Shown here one piece after another: positions 20,688-32,240 of a stretch of 64,000 bases of DNA; within the stretch, counting starts at the first letter, position 1; the number at the start of each line of letters is the position of its first letter. The position numbers and the translations under genes were made by a program. The stretch is from NCBI RefSeq assembly GCF_027486195.1, contig NZ_JAIXPP010000087.1, positions 1-64,000 of the forward strand, given 5' to 3'. The DNA comes from Novosphingobium sp. (GTDB lineage: Bacteria; Pseudomonadota; Alphaproteobacteria; Sphingomonadales; Sphingomonadaceae). The notes beneath the pieces were generated by a model. It was given only the letters and a program-made list of their open reading frames with translations, was not told the DNA's origin and made no database searches.

Positions 20688-21340
20688 GCATGAGCGCGGT
20701 ATCCGTCCGGCCGATCGGCGAGAGCGCCGTCCTCATCGATTTCGGCGGAGAAATCAGCACCGCAACCAATGAGCGCGTCGTGGCGCTCGATCGTGCGCTG
20801 GCCGGACAGCCGCCGCAGGGCATGATCGAAACCGTGCCGGCCTATGTCTCGCTGATGATCGTGTTCGATCCGCTGCAAACCGAGTGTGACCGGATCGCCG
20901 CCCACGCACTCGCGCTGCTTGAAAGCGCCAAGATAGCGACGCGGCCACCGCGCGAACACGTGATCCCCGTTCGCTACGACGCGGCCTCGGCCCCCGATCT
21001 GGAAACCGTGGCCAAGGCAACCGGCCTCACGCCGGACGAAGTCGTCGCCCAGCACCTCGCCGGAGAATACCGCGTCTTCATGTACGGCTTCGCGCCCGGC
21101 TACGCCTATCTCGGCGGCGTCCCGCCCGCGCTGCACCTGCCGCGCAAGCCCCGCGCCCAGCGCGGCCACCCCGCCGGCAGCGTGATCATCGCGGGCGCGC
21201 AGTGCCTGATCACCTCCCTGCCGATGCCGACCGGCTGGTGGGTGATCGGCCACACCGCGCAAGTGATCCTCGATCCCGCCCGCGCGCAGCCCTTCCTGTT
21301 CGATCCCGGTGATGTGATCCGCTTCGAGCGGGAACGCTAG
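20684..21340 (+). CDS. pxpB: 5-oxoprolinase subunit B (KipI-like)
   Basis: IPVRYDAASAPDLETVAKATGL...EYRVFMYGFAPGYAYLGG. Confidence 0.93.
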   Translation: MSMSAVSVRPIGESAVLIDFGGEISTATNERVVALDRALAGQPPQGMIETVPAYVSLMIVFDPLQTECDRIAAHALALLESAKIATRPPREHVIPVRYDAASAPDLETVAKATGLTPDEVVAQHLAGEYRVFMYGFAPGYAYLGGVPPALHLPRKPRAQRGHPAGSVIIAGAQCLITSLPMPTGWWVIGHTAQVILDPARAQPFLFDPGDVIRFERER

Positions 21341-22336
21341 TTGATGCAAGCGCGCATCCTCTTCGAAGCCGCCGGGCCACTGACCACGATCCAGGATCGC
21401 GGCCGCACCGGCGCGATGCGCTTCGGCGTGCCGCCGTCCGGGCCGGTCGACCGCCTCGCCTTCGCCGCCGCGCTCACCGCGACCGGGGCCGCCGATGGCT
21501 GGGCCTTCGAACTCTCGCACGGCGGCTGTCTCATCACCTGCCACGAAGGCGCAATCGGCTTCGCGCTGTGCGGCGGCGGGTTCCTCGCCGATATCGACGG
21601 CGATGAACCAACGGCCTGGCGCGCGGGCACGCTCCACACCGGCCAGCGCCTGCGTATCCGCGCCGGATCGGGCAACTGGGCCTACCTCGCTTTCGCAGGC
21701 CAGCATGCCGCGCCGCGCTGGCTCGGCAGCAGTGCGACCCATGCCTCGTCCGGGCTCGGCGGCGGCCTGATAGAGGCGGGATCGGCCTACGCATTCGATG
21801 CCCCGCGCGCGCTTGAACCCCGCACGCTGGCACCACCTCCCCCATCCGGACCGCCGGACAGCCTTGCCGTGGTGCTCGGGCCGCAAGATCGCCACTTCCC
21901 GGCAGACGCTGTCCGCCAGTTGGAGCAGGTGCGCTTCACCGCGACGTCCCGCTTCGACCGGATGGGCCGCGTACTCGGCGGCCCGCCACTCGTGCCCACC
22001 TCGATCTCGATGCCCAGCGAACCGGCGCTGCGCGGCTGCCTGCAGGCCGATGGCGATGGCGGCCTCACCGTCCTCCTCGCCGATCACCAGACCACCAGCG
22101 GCTACCCGAAGATCGCCACCCTGATCGGCCCTGATGTGGATCGGCTGGCACAGATGCCGGCCGGGCATACTTTCCGCTTCGACCTCATCGATCCCCACGA
22201 AGCCCTGCGCCGCAGCCGCACCGCCGCAGCGGCCAACGCAGCCTGGCTGCGCAGTCTCACCGCGCCCAGGCGGCTGGACGAACGCTTGTGGTCCAGCAAT
22301 CTCGTCGATGGCGTGATCGATGCAAACGGGGCCTGA
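21341..22336 (+). CDS. pxpC: 5-oxoprolinase subunit C (KipA/biotin-dependent carboxyltransferase-like)
   Basis: GPLTTIQDRGRTGAMRFGVPPSGPVDRLAF; DHQTTSGYPKIATLIGPDVDRLAQ. Confidence 0.93.
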   Translation: MMQARILFEAAGPLTTIQDRGRTGAMRFGVPPSGPVDRLAFAAALTATGAADGWAFELSHGGCLITCHEGAIGFALCGGGFLADIDGDEPTAWRAGTLHTGQRLRIRAGSGNWAYLAFAGQHAAPRWLGSSATHASSGLGGGLIEAGSAYAFDAPRALEPRTLAPPPPSGPPDSLAVVLGPQDRHFPADAVRQLEQVRFTATSRFDRMGRVLGGPPLVPTSISMPSEPALRGCLQADGDGGLTVLLADHQTTSGYPKIATLIGPDVDRLAQMPAGHTFRFDLIDPHEALRRSRTAAAANAAWLRSLTAPRRLDERLWSSNLVDGVIDANGA

Positions 22337-22371
22337 AGGCGAGGAGGAGATTGGAATTGGACGCTGAACCC

Positions 22372-23706
22372 ATGCCAGACGACGTGGACACTGATCTTCC
22401 GCGCATCGACATCGAGCACCTGATCGATGCGGGCCGCTGGAGCGGCTACCAGAAGCGCGTGCTCGCGCTGTGCACCGCCGCGATCCTGCTCGATGGGCTG
22501 GATAACCAGATCCTCGGCTTTGCCATGCCCGCGCTGATGAAGGCGTGGCACCTCCCGCGTGAAAGCTTCGTGCCGGTGGTGGTCGCAGGCCTGCTCATCA
22601 TGTCGATCGGCAGCGGTCTTGGCGGCTGGCTGGGTGATCGCGCCGGGCGGCGCCCCACGCTGGTCAGCGCGGCGGGCCTGTTCGGTCTGGCCACAGCCGC
22701 CTCGGCCTTTGCCGATAGCCTGCCCATGCTGGCCACCTGCCGCTTCATCTCCACCCTTGCGCTTGGCGCCGCGCTTCCGAACGCGACCGCGCTGGTCTCC
22801 GAATTCTCCCCGGCGCATCGCCGCAGCCTTTCGGTCTCGATCAGCATGCTCGCGGTCGTGCTCGGCGGTCTCGTCGGCGGAGCACTGTCCGCGTGGCTGC
22901 TGCCCGTTTATGGCTGGCGCGCGCTGTTCCTTACCGCTGGTGGGCTGACCATCTTGGTGACCGGCGCCCTCCTCGCACTTCTGCCGGAATCGCCGCGGTT
23001 CCTCATGCACCGCCCGCGCCGCCGCGCAGAGCTAGGGCGCGTGCTGCGCGCGTCGGGCTTCGATGTTCCGGCCCGCTTTGCGCCCGAAACATCTGCCGCT
23101 TCCGAACCTGCCATCGGCATCAAGGCGCTGTTCCGCCCCCCGCTGCTTGGCGATACGCTCGCGCTCTCGGCGGCGTTCCTGTTCGGCCTGCTCGGCAATT
23201 ACCTCGTGTTCAACTGGGGCCCGACCATGCTCGCGGCGCTTGGCTATGATCTGGCGGTCGCCTCGCTTGGCGCCGGCGCATTCAATCTGGGCGGGATCGT
23301 CGGCGCGTTGGTTGGCTCGCGGATGATGGACCGCTTCGGCCCGCGCATACCCATGGTGGTAATGGCGATCCTCGGCACCGCCTGCACTTTCGCGATCGGC
23401 CCGATGCTGTCTGGCGGCCTGCACGCGACTTCGCTGGTCGTGCTGGGCTTCGCCGCTGCCGGTGTCTTCATGTCCGGGCTCCAGATCATGCTGTTCTCGC
23501 TCGCCGTCAACGCCTTTCCCGCCCCCATCCGCGCGCAGGGCGTGGGCATCACGCTATCGCTCGGCCGCATCGGCGCAGTCGCCGGTTCCGGCATGGGCGC
23601 GGTGATCGTGGCGGCCGGAATCGTGCCGTTCTTCGCCGTGCTCGGCCTGTCCTGCCTGGCCATCGGCATCGCGGTCCTGGCGGTGCGCCCACGAAAGAGC
23701 GCCTGA
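22372..23706 (+). CDS. MFS transporter, AAHS (aromatic acid:H+ symporter)-like
   Basis: ALCTAAILLDGLDNQILGFAMPALMKAW; GLGGWLGDRAGRRPTL. Confidence 0.85.
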   Translation: MPDDVDTDLPRIDIEHLIDAGRWSGYQKRVLALCTAAILLDGLDNQILGFAMPALMKAWHLPRESFVPVVVAGLLIMSIGSGLGGWLGDRAGRRPTLVSAAGLFGLATAASAFADSLPMLATCRFISTLALGAALPNATALVSEFSPAHRRSLSVSISMLAVVLGGLVGGALSAWLLPVYGWRALFLTAGGLTILVTGALLALLPESPRFLMHRPRRRAELGRVLRASGFDVPARFAPETSAASEPAIGIKALFRPPLLGDTLALSAAFLFGLLGNYLVFNWGPTMLAALGYDLAVASLGAGAFNLGGIVGALVGSRMMDRFGPRIPMVVMAILGTACTFAIGPMLSGGLHATSLVVLGFAAAGVFMSGLQIMLFSLAVNAFPAPIRAQGVGITLSLGRIGAVAGSGMGAVIVAAGIVPFFAVLGLSCLAIGIAVLAVRPRKSA

Positions 23707-23787
23707 TCAGTCCTCCCCGTACCAGTAGCCATCGGCAAAATCGGCGTTAGGATGCTGCACAAACAGAACCGATGGAGAGAGACGCCC

Positions 23788-24561
23788 ATGACTGAACTAG
23801 CCGGCCGCATTGCCCTCGTCACCGGCGCCTCGCGCGGCATAGGCGAGGCCTGCGCCCGCGCCCTCGCTGCGCTTGGCGCGCGCGTCATCGTCACCGATCT
23901 TGCCGCGCCCGAGGCCCTCGCCGAGCAGCTCGGCGGCCTCGCCCGCGCGCACGACGTCACCGATGAGCAGAGCTGGATCGATACGATGGCCTTCGCCCGC
24001 GAAGCTGCCGGCGGGCTCGATATTCTGGTCAACAACGCCGGGCTGTTCATGGCCAAGCCCCTCACCGAAACCACGCTCGAAGATTGGCGCCGCCTCCACA
24101 GCGTCAATGTCGAAGGTGTGTTCCTCGGCTGCAAGCACGCCGTCCCGCTCATGGCCGAACGCGCGATCCAATGGCCCGGCGGGGCCTCGATCATCAATCT
24201 CTCCTCGGTCGCCGGCCTCGTCGGCACCGCGCTGGTCAGCTGCTACAACGCGACCAAGGGCGCCGTGCGGCTGTTCACCAAGGGCGTTGCCATGGAAGTC
24301 GCGCCCTTGCGCATCCGCTGCAATTCGGTCCACCCCGGCATCATCGAAACCGACATGGGCCGCGATCTCGTCTCTCAGTTCGCCGCGGCAACCGGCAGCG
24401 GCGAAAACGACACCCGCGCCAACTTCTCCAATCTCCACCCGCTGGGCCACTTCGGCGTACCGAACAACGTGGCCGACGCCGTCGCCTTCCTCGCCTCAGA
24501 CCGCGCCGCCTTCATGACCGGCTCGGAACTGGTGGTGGACGGCGGCTTTACGGCAAGCTGA
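23788..24561 (+). CDS. SDR family oxidoreductase
   Basis: GRIALVTGASRGIGEACARAL; LVNNAGLF; YNATKGAVRLFTKG. Confidence 0.92.
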   Translation: MTELAGRIALVTGASRGIGEACARALAALGARVIVTDLAAPEALAEQLGGLARAHDVTDEQSWIDTMAFAREAAGGLDILVNNAGLFMAKPLTETTLEDWRRLHSVNVEGVFLGCKHAVPLMAERAIQWPGGASIINLSSVAGLVGTALVSCYNATKGAVRLFTKGVAMEVAPLRIRCNSVHPGIIETDMGRDLVSQFAAATGSGENDTRANFSNLHPLGHFGVPNNVADAVAFLASDRAAFMTGSELVVDGGFTAS

Positions 24562-24579
24562 GATTAACGCGGGCGCTCG

Positions 24580-26382
<1,803 letters not shown>

Positions 26383-26689
26383 GCGCCCGCCGTTAGCAGC
26401 GCAGGCGCGCGGTGTCATCAGGGCCAATCGGACGGGGGGCCGGGCGGCAAGTTGACACAGTTGACACTGTCCTGAGCGATAATTGCAATCGATCAATAGA
26501 GCGCCTTTGATCGATCAGGGCGATCAGCCACCTCAGGCTTGTTGCTTCGAGACAGGGCAGCTTCGGGACCATGCGCGAACCCTGACAGATTCGCGGCGTG
26601 TAGGACAGGTTGATGCGGGGCGGCGCCCCCTGTCCGCCCGATAACCCACCATTTCGGGGCGATATTGACGTCGGCTTTGGTTCCTAATA

Positions 26690-26708
26690 TTAGAATGATC
26701 ATTACTAA
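26690..26708. promoter_or_regulatory. AT-rich palindromic operator candidate upstream of TonB receptor
   Basis: TTAG-AATGATCATT-a-CTAA, 40 bp upstream of ATG 26748. Confidence 0.4.
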
Positions 26709-26747
26709 TCTAATTCCGTCAAAAGATTCCAATTCAAGGGGAGAGCC

Positions 26748-29009
26748 ATGAAGTCTACCACTGCTGCTGCATTCCTGCTGGGCGCGAGCCTGTTCGCGCT
26801 CGCCGCGCCTGCCCTGGCGCAGGACAGCGGTGCCGCCGCCACCGATGCGACCAAGCCCGCTGAAGGCCTTGGCGAAATCGTCGTCACCGCCAACCGCGTC
26901 GCCTCGAGCGCGCAGGACACGCCGATCGCGCTCAACGTCTACACGGGCACTGCGCTCGCAGATCAAGGCGTCAACACGGTCCGCGACCTTTCGCAGATCG
27001 ATCCCAGCGTCAACGTCACCAACTCGACCGGCTCGGCCTATGTCGCGGTGCGCGGCATCGCCTCGACCGACGTGACCGAAATCGGCGATCCTTCGGTGCC
27101 GATCACGCGCGACGGGTTCTTCACCAACCGCTCGTTCGCCATCAGTTCCTCGTTCTATGACGTGGCGCGCATCGAAGTGCTGAAGGGGCCGCAAGGCACG
27201 CTGCAGGGCCGCAACTCGACCGGCGGTCTTGTCAGCATCGTCACCGTCCGCCCGGAGCTGCGCACAGGCGGCTATGCAAGCGCCGAGGCCGGCAACTACA
27301 AGACCTTCAACGGAGAAGCGGGCGTCAACGTGCTGCTCGCGCCGGGCTTCGCGGTCCGCGCCTCGGGCACCGTGCTGAGCCACAAGGGCTACCGCACTTC
27401 GACTGGCCCCGCCTTCGACGGCGACGACGAGAACTTCAAGTCGGGCCGCATTCAGGCGCTCTACAAGGGCGACAATGGTCTTTCAGCGTGGGTTTCGTAT
27501 CAGCATGACAGCCGTGACGTGAACGGCGATGCGCAGTTCCGCGGGACGCTGGGCGGGCCGACGCCGGACTTCGGCAAGGCCAAGGTTTTCACTAGCAACG
27601 CGCCGACCATGACCAAGCTGACAAGCGACCGTGCGCGCTGGGAGCTGGCCTATAGCGCCGACATGGGCCTCAACTTCATCTACTCGGGCGGCTATGACAG
27701 CGCCAACTGGCGCAACCAGCTCGATGCCACCGGCGGCTATCCGGCCAACCGCCAGTTCCGCCAGCAGGAAACGCCCAAGACCTGGAACCACGAATTCCGC
27801 GTGAGCAACGACAAGGGCGGCAAGCTGTTTTTCCAGGCGGGATATTTCTATTTCCAGGAAAAGAACGTCGTCAATTCGGGGATCTACAACCTCGACATGA
27901 CCGGCCCGCTGTTCGGCCCCGGCGGTTTCCTGACCGGAGTGCCCAATGCCGACCAGTCGAACCGATATGGCATCAAGTTCGATTACAACATCCTCACCCG
28001 TTCGCAGGCGCTGTTCGGTCAGGTCGAGTATGACCTGACCGACAAGCTGCAGCTGAGCGTGGGCGGCCGCTATACCTGGGACAAGAAGGTGCGTACCGGC
28101 AATGCCGTGCTGAGCCTGCCCGCGCTCGCCTTCCCGCTGTGTGGCAACGGCTTCCCCGCACCGGGCACGTGCCCGCCTTTCCCGCTCACCACGCCCGGCA
28201 ACGGCAACCTCAGCAAGGGCGAGCCGACCTGGCACGTGGGGCTCAACTACCGTCCTGCTGCGGGCTCGCTGATCTATGCCAAGTATGATCGCGGCTACAA
28301 ATCGGGCGGGTTCAACTCGAACGGCAGCGCGCCTTCGGTCGATTACGGCCCTGAGCGGCTGGATTCGTTCGAGGTCGGCACCAAGAACTCGTTGATGGGC
28401 AACACCCTGCAGCTCAACGCCTCGGCGTTCTACTTCAAGTACAAGGGCTATCAGGGCAGCCAGTTCACTGCGGCAACGAGCAGCGGTTCCGGCGTGTTCA
28501 ACGTCGGCAATGCCTCGATTTTCGGCATCGAAGGCAGTGCGGTCGCGCTGGTCGGCAAGGCCACGCGGATCAACTTCAACGCAACGTACCTGCACACGAA
28601 GTTCGGCGATGGCATCACGATCAACAACGGCGCGACCCCGCCTGCGGCGATCAACATCAGCGGCAACCGCCTGCCCAACGCGCCGGGTTTCACGGCATCG
28701 GGCGGGATCGAGCAGGAGCTCCCGGTCTCGTTCGGCACGTTCACGGCCCGCATCGATGCCAAGTATTCCTCGGCATTCTACTACTCGGTGTTCAACACTG
28801 CCGACACGCAAAGCCCGGAATACGTGCTGGCCAATGCCAGCCTCAAGTTCGCGCCGGAAAACAGCTTCTGGGAAGTGCAGGCCTATGTGCGCAACGTGTT
28901 TGACAAGCAGGTGCTGGCCTATGCGACGCAGAACTTCAACGCGGGCGCCAATACCTATCAGTTCCAGGCCCCGCGCACGTTTGGTGTGCGTGGCAGCGTG
29001 AAGTTCTGA
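26748..29009 (+). CDS. TonB-dependent receptor
   Basis: Signal peptide; plug EIVVTANRVASSAQDTPIALNVYTG...FYDVARIEVLKGPQGTLQGRNSTGGLVSIVT; C-terminal beta-barrel ending GSVKF. Confidence 0.95.
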   Translation: MKSTTAAAFLLGASLFALAAPALAQDSGAAATDATKPAEGLGEIVVTANRVASSAQDTPIALNVYTGTALADQGVNTVRDLSQIDPSVNVTNSTGSAYVAVRGIASTDVTEIGDPSVPITRDGFFTNRSFAISSSFYDVARIEVLKGPQGTLQGRNSTGGLVSIVTVRPELRTGGYASAEAGNYKTFNGEAGVNVLLAPGFAVRASGTVLSHKGYRTSTGPAFDGDDENFKSGRIQALYKGDNGLSAWVSYQHDSRDVNGDAQFRGTLGGPTPDFGKAKVFTSNAPTMTKLTSDRARWELAYSADMGLNFIYSGGYDSANWRNQLDATGGYPANRQFRQQETPKTWNHEFRVSNDKGGKLFFQAGYFYFQEKNVVNSGIYNLDMTGPLFGPGGFLTGVPNADQSNRYGIKFDYNILTRSQALFGQVEYDLTDKLQLSVGGRYTWDKKVRTGNAVLSLPALAFPLCGNGFPAPGTCPPFPLTTPGNGNLSKGEPTWHVGLNYRPAAGSLIYAKYDRGYKSGGFNSNGSAPSVDYGPERLDSFEVGTKNSLMGNTLQLNASAFYFKYKGYQGSQFTAATSSGSGVFNVGNASIFGIEGSAVALVGKATRINFNATYLHTKFGDGITINNGATPPAAINISGNRLPNAPGFTASGGIEQELPVSFGTFTARIDAKYSSAFYYSVFNTADTQSPEYVLANASLKFAPENSFWEVQAYVRNVFDKQVLAYATQNFNAGANTYQFQAPRTFGVRGSVKF

Positions 29010-29033
29010 TCGGCTGAAGCTGCCGGGCTGAAA

Positions 29034-29075
29034 ACGGGGCGGTGGCTGAAGGGTCGCCGCCCCGCTTTGCGTTTT
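29034..29075 (+). terminator. intrinsic terminator downstream of TonB receptor
   Basis: Stem CGGGGCGG...CCGCCCCG followed by CTTTGCGTTTT. Confidence 0.7.
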
Positions 29076-29088
29076 CAGGAAGTGCGAT

Positions 29089-29709
29089 TCAGGCTTGTTG
29101 CGCCGCCTTGGCCGCAAGGAAGGCGGGCCGGGTGCTGGCGCGATCCCAGTAGGCGGCAATTTCCGGGCTGAACTTGTAATCGAGCCCCAAGTCCCTCGCG
29201 AGGAGGAGGGCGTAGGCCGTGCAGATGTCCGCCATCGTGAAGCGCCCGGCGCAGAGCCACTCCCGGCCGTCCTCCAGCGCGCGGGTGAGGTGCTTGAGCC
29301 GCGAGAAGAACCACTGGGTGTAGTCGTCCGCCGCCTGTTTCAGCTTCCTCTCGTCGGGTTCGAAGCGCGTGTAGCGCAGGACGATGGTCTGCGGGAACGT
29401 GAGCGTCGCCTCGCTGCGGTGCATCCAGTCGAGCCAGAGGCCGTAGTCCGCTTCCTCGGGCGATACTGCCAGCGGCGTCGGTCCGTAGCGCGTGGCGAGA
29501 TACTGCGGAATCGCGCTGGATTCGGTCATCCGCGTTTCGCCGTCGACCAGCAGCGGGATCGTGCCGAGCGGGTTCTGCTCCAGATATTCGGGTACGCGGA
29601 CGCGCGGCGGGAACGGCATGGTGTGGAGCTTGTAGGGCAGACCCAGCTCTTCGAGCGCCCAGAGCGCGCGGAAGGAGCGCGCGTCTTTGCAGTGGTAGAG
29701 TTCGATCAT
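29089..29709 (-). CDS. glutathione S-transferase family protein
   Basis: MIELYHCKDARSFRALWALEELGLPYKLHTMPFPPR...NPLGTIPLLVDGETRMTESSAIPQYLATRY. Confidence 0.92.
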   Translation of the reverse strand: MIELYHCKDARSFRALWALEELGLPYKLHTMPFPPRVRVPEYLEQNPLGTIPLLVDGETRMTESSAIPQYLATRYGPTPLAVSPEEADYGLWLDWMHRSEATLTFPQTIVLRYTRFEPDERKLKQAADDYTQWFFSRLKHLTRALEDGREWLCAGRFTMADICTAYALLLARDLGLDYKFSPEIAAYWDRASTRPAFLAAKAAQQA

Positions 29710-29713
29710 GGCC

Positions 29714-31594
29714 CTAGATCAGGCCGCGGCTGATGAGGCATTCCTGCACGGCGCGTTCGCCCATGTCGATCGCGGTGTTGGTGAAGGCGCTGCCCGCCGC
29801 GTCCGCATTGGCGATGGCGATGCGGCCGAAAGTCTGGCGGCCGATCACGTGGGGGCGCAGTTCATCGGGCACATCGGGATCGCCCAGCGTATCATAGGTA
29901 TAGGCATAGCCGTGGGGCCAGCGGTTGACCGTGATCGCGGCGATATCGCGCGCGGCGTTGAAGCCAGCGCCGCCGAGCATGCGCTGGAGCTGGCTGCGGA
30001 TCTCGCGCTCGATGGTGGGGTATTCCTCGGCCAGCATCGCGGCGCGGCCGAGGCGGTTCTGCTCCTTGCGCGGCAGGCCGGGCTGATTGGGATTGCGGAC
30101 CATGTGGATCACGACCGGCTCATCCGGCGTGAGCGCGCTGGCATAGCCGCCGATGTTCATCGGCGTGTCGAGCGAGGCGCCGATATGGTAGCCGTTGGGC
30201 GCGCCGATCGACTTGACGCCGAGCTTGGCCCAGGGGCGCCAGTTCTTCACCAGCACGTTGGTGTACTGCATCGGCACCTTGGATGCGTAGTGCAGCGCTT
30301 CCTTCTGCGCCTGCGGCAGATCGGGCACGATGAACGGGATCACCATGTTAAAGCAGGCCATGATGACGTTCGCGCCGGTGACGGAGACGCGCTTGCCATC
30401 CTTCACATAGATGACGCGCACGGCCTTTTCAGTCTGGCGCGCGGGCTTGCCGATATGTTCGGCGCGGATGACCATGCTGGAGAGGCGAATGCGCGTGGGG
30501 TTGGCCGGATTATCGAGCGCGGCGTAGCGCGCAGGGGCGAGGACGACGCTTTCCTGATCGAGCTTGTCTGACGGGAATGCGCCGGGAATGAGCCGGCTGA
30601 CGAGTAGCCGCGCGACGGTGGCGTTGCCATCGGGCCAGTGGAAATGCTGCGCTTCGGCAGTGATCTGCTCGGGCAGGTCCATGCCCGCAAAGCCCGGCAT
30701 GCGGCCGCCAAGCGCGGCTTCCCACGCGGGGAGCGTATCGACGCGCTTGTTGTTGCGGAAATAGTGGCCGAGGAAGAACGGCAAGCTTTCGGGCAGCATC
30801 TTCGCGTGCTTGAGGAGGTAATCCTGATAGCTGATGTGGCGCAGGTATTCGGCGCGCGCATCGGGCGTCAGGTTCGGCAGGTAGTTGACCTTTTCGGTGT
30901 AGATCCGGCTGAGGTCTGCGCGCACCGCGCCCGTCAGCGGGGCTTCGGCGAAGAACTGCGGCCAGGGCTTTTGGCCCGTACCGGTGACGAGCTTGTCGGC
31001 AAGGAAGTGCTCCTTGTCGAAGAAGGTGGCCGAGCCGAGGCCATCGTAGGCCTTGGTTTCATAGCGGTGGTAGCTGGTGAGATCGACGCCGAGGTCCGCC
31101 ATGAGCTTCTTCGAGGTGAAGCTATAGGGGAACGGCGATTCAATGCTCATCGTGCCGCCGTAGGCAAGGATCTTGCGGCCTTCGTAGGTGAACTCGTTGC
31201 GCTTGGCGTGGCCGCCGAAATCGTCGTGGTTGTCGAGGATGAGGATCTTGCGGTCGTCGCCCAGCGCCTGCCGGTAGAACCAGGCCGCCGCGAGGCCCGA
31301 GATGCCGCCGCCGACGATGACGAGATCATAATGCTCGCCGCTATCGTCCGCCGCGAGGGACCCGCTGAAATCACCATCGCGCGCCATGTGGGCGGCTTCG
31401 AACGAACCGGGATACTGGCCGCGCAGGCCTGTGAGCGCAGGGGGATAGTCCGCCGTGCTGGAAGCGGATGCTGCCGCCTGCGCCATGACCTTGGGCGCAG
31501 CAGCCAAAGCCGCGCCCGCCGCAACGCCGCCGATGAAATCGCGCCGCGCAATCGGCAGATGGAGCCCCAATTCCTTGTCAGACCATTCGCCCAT
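29714..31594 (-). CDS. FAD/NAD(P)-binding oxidoreductase with Tat signal (spermidine dehydrogenase-like)
   Basis: ARRDFIGGVAAGAALAA; YDLVIVGGGISGLAAAWFYRQALGDDRKILILDNHDDFGGHAKRNEF. Confidence 0.82.
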   Translation of the reverse strand: MGEWSDKELGLHLPIARRDFIGGVAAGAALAAAPKVMAQAAASASSTADYPPALTGLRGQYPGSFEAAHMARDGDFSGSLAADDSGEHYDLVIVGGGISGLAAAWFYRQALGDDRKILILDNHDDFGGHAKRNEFTYEGRKILAYGGTMSIESPFPYSFTSKKLMADLGVDLTSYHRYETKAYDGLGSATFFDKEHFLADKLVTGTGQKPWPQFFAEAPLTGAVRADLSRIYTEKVNYLPNLTPDARAEYLRHISYQDYLLKHAKMLPESLPFFLGHYFRNNKRVDTLPAWEAALGGRMPGFAGMDLPEQITAEAQHFHWPDGNATVARLLVSRLIPGAFPSDKLDQESVVLAPARYAALDNPANPTRIRLSSMVIRAEHIGKPARQTEKAVRVIYVKDGKRVSVTGANVIMACFNMVIPFIVPDLPQAQKEALHYASKVPMQYTNVLVKNWRPWAKLGVKSIGAPNGYHIGASLDTPMNIGGYASALTPDEPVVIHMVRNPNQPGLPRKEQNRLGRAAMLAEEYPTIEREIRSQLQRMLGGAGFNAARDIAAITVNRWPHGYAYTYDTLGDPDVPDELRPHVIGRQTFGRIAIANADAAGSAFTNTAIDMGERAVQECLISRGLI

Positions 31595-31706
31595 TGCATC
31601 GCCCCCGTTTCGTCACGCGTCAGGCCATGGTTTGTAATCGCAACGCGGCCTTGCGCAATCGCCCAATTTGCGGCCTCATCGCAGCAGACCCCACAGGAGA
31701 CCGCCG

Positions 31707-32234
31707 ATGCACCGTCCGCTGCTTGCCACCGCCCTCGCCCTGCTTCTCGCCGCCCCCGCTGCAGCCCAGGCGCCTGCATCTCCGGCGGATACCTGCCGCA
31801 ACGACCCCAAGTTCCGCGAGCAGGATTTCACGCTGGGCAGCTGGGACGTCTATACCGGCGAGAAGAAGACCGACGAAGTGACGATGAGCCTGATCCTCAA
31901 CGATTGCGCGATCGAGGAGCACTGGAAGAAGACCGACGGCCACCCCACCGGCAACGGGATCGGCCTGTTCAACTATTCGCGGCTGCTGGGTTCGTGGGGC
32001 TATACCTGGGCGACCGATGACGGGGCGGCCACGGTGTTTCGCGGCAACCTCGTGAAGCCGGGCGAGATGCGCTACGTGACCGAGAAGCCCCTGCCGGGGG
32101 GAAAGGTGCGGCTGCGCCACTGGACGCTTTATGCGATGCCGGATGGCACCGTCCGCGAACTGGCCATCGGCACTGAAGATGGCGGCAAGACGTGGACGAC
32201 GGATTATGACCTCAAGTGGGTGCGGCGGAAGTAA
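31707..32234 (+). CDS. secreted hypothetical protein (DUF1579-like)
   Basis: Signal peptide MHRPLLATALALLLAAPAAAQA; FTLGSWDVYTGEKKTDEVTMSLILNDCAIEEHW. Confidence 0.65.
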   Translation: MHRPLLATALALLLAAPAAAQAPASPADTCRNDPKFREQDFTLGSWDVYTGEKKTDEVTMSLILNDCAIEEHWKKTDGHPTGNGIGLFNYSRLLGSWGYTWATDDGAATVFRGNLVKPGEMRYVTEKPLPGGKVRLRHWTLYAMPDGTVRELAIGTEDGGKTWTTDYDLKWVRRK

Positions 32235-32240
32235 CCGGCT

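Noticed and set aside
20492-22198. 568 aa minus-strand ORF
   Set aside because: Antisense to pxpABC, which have strong family motifs.
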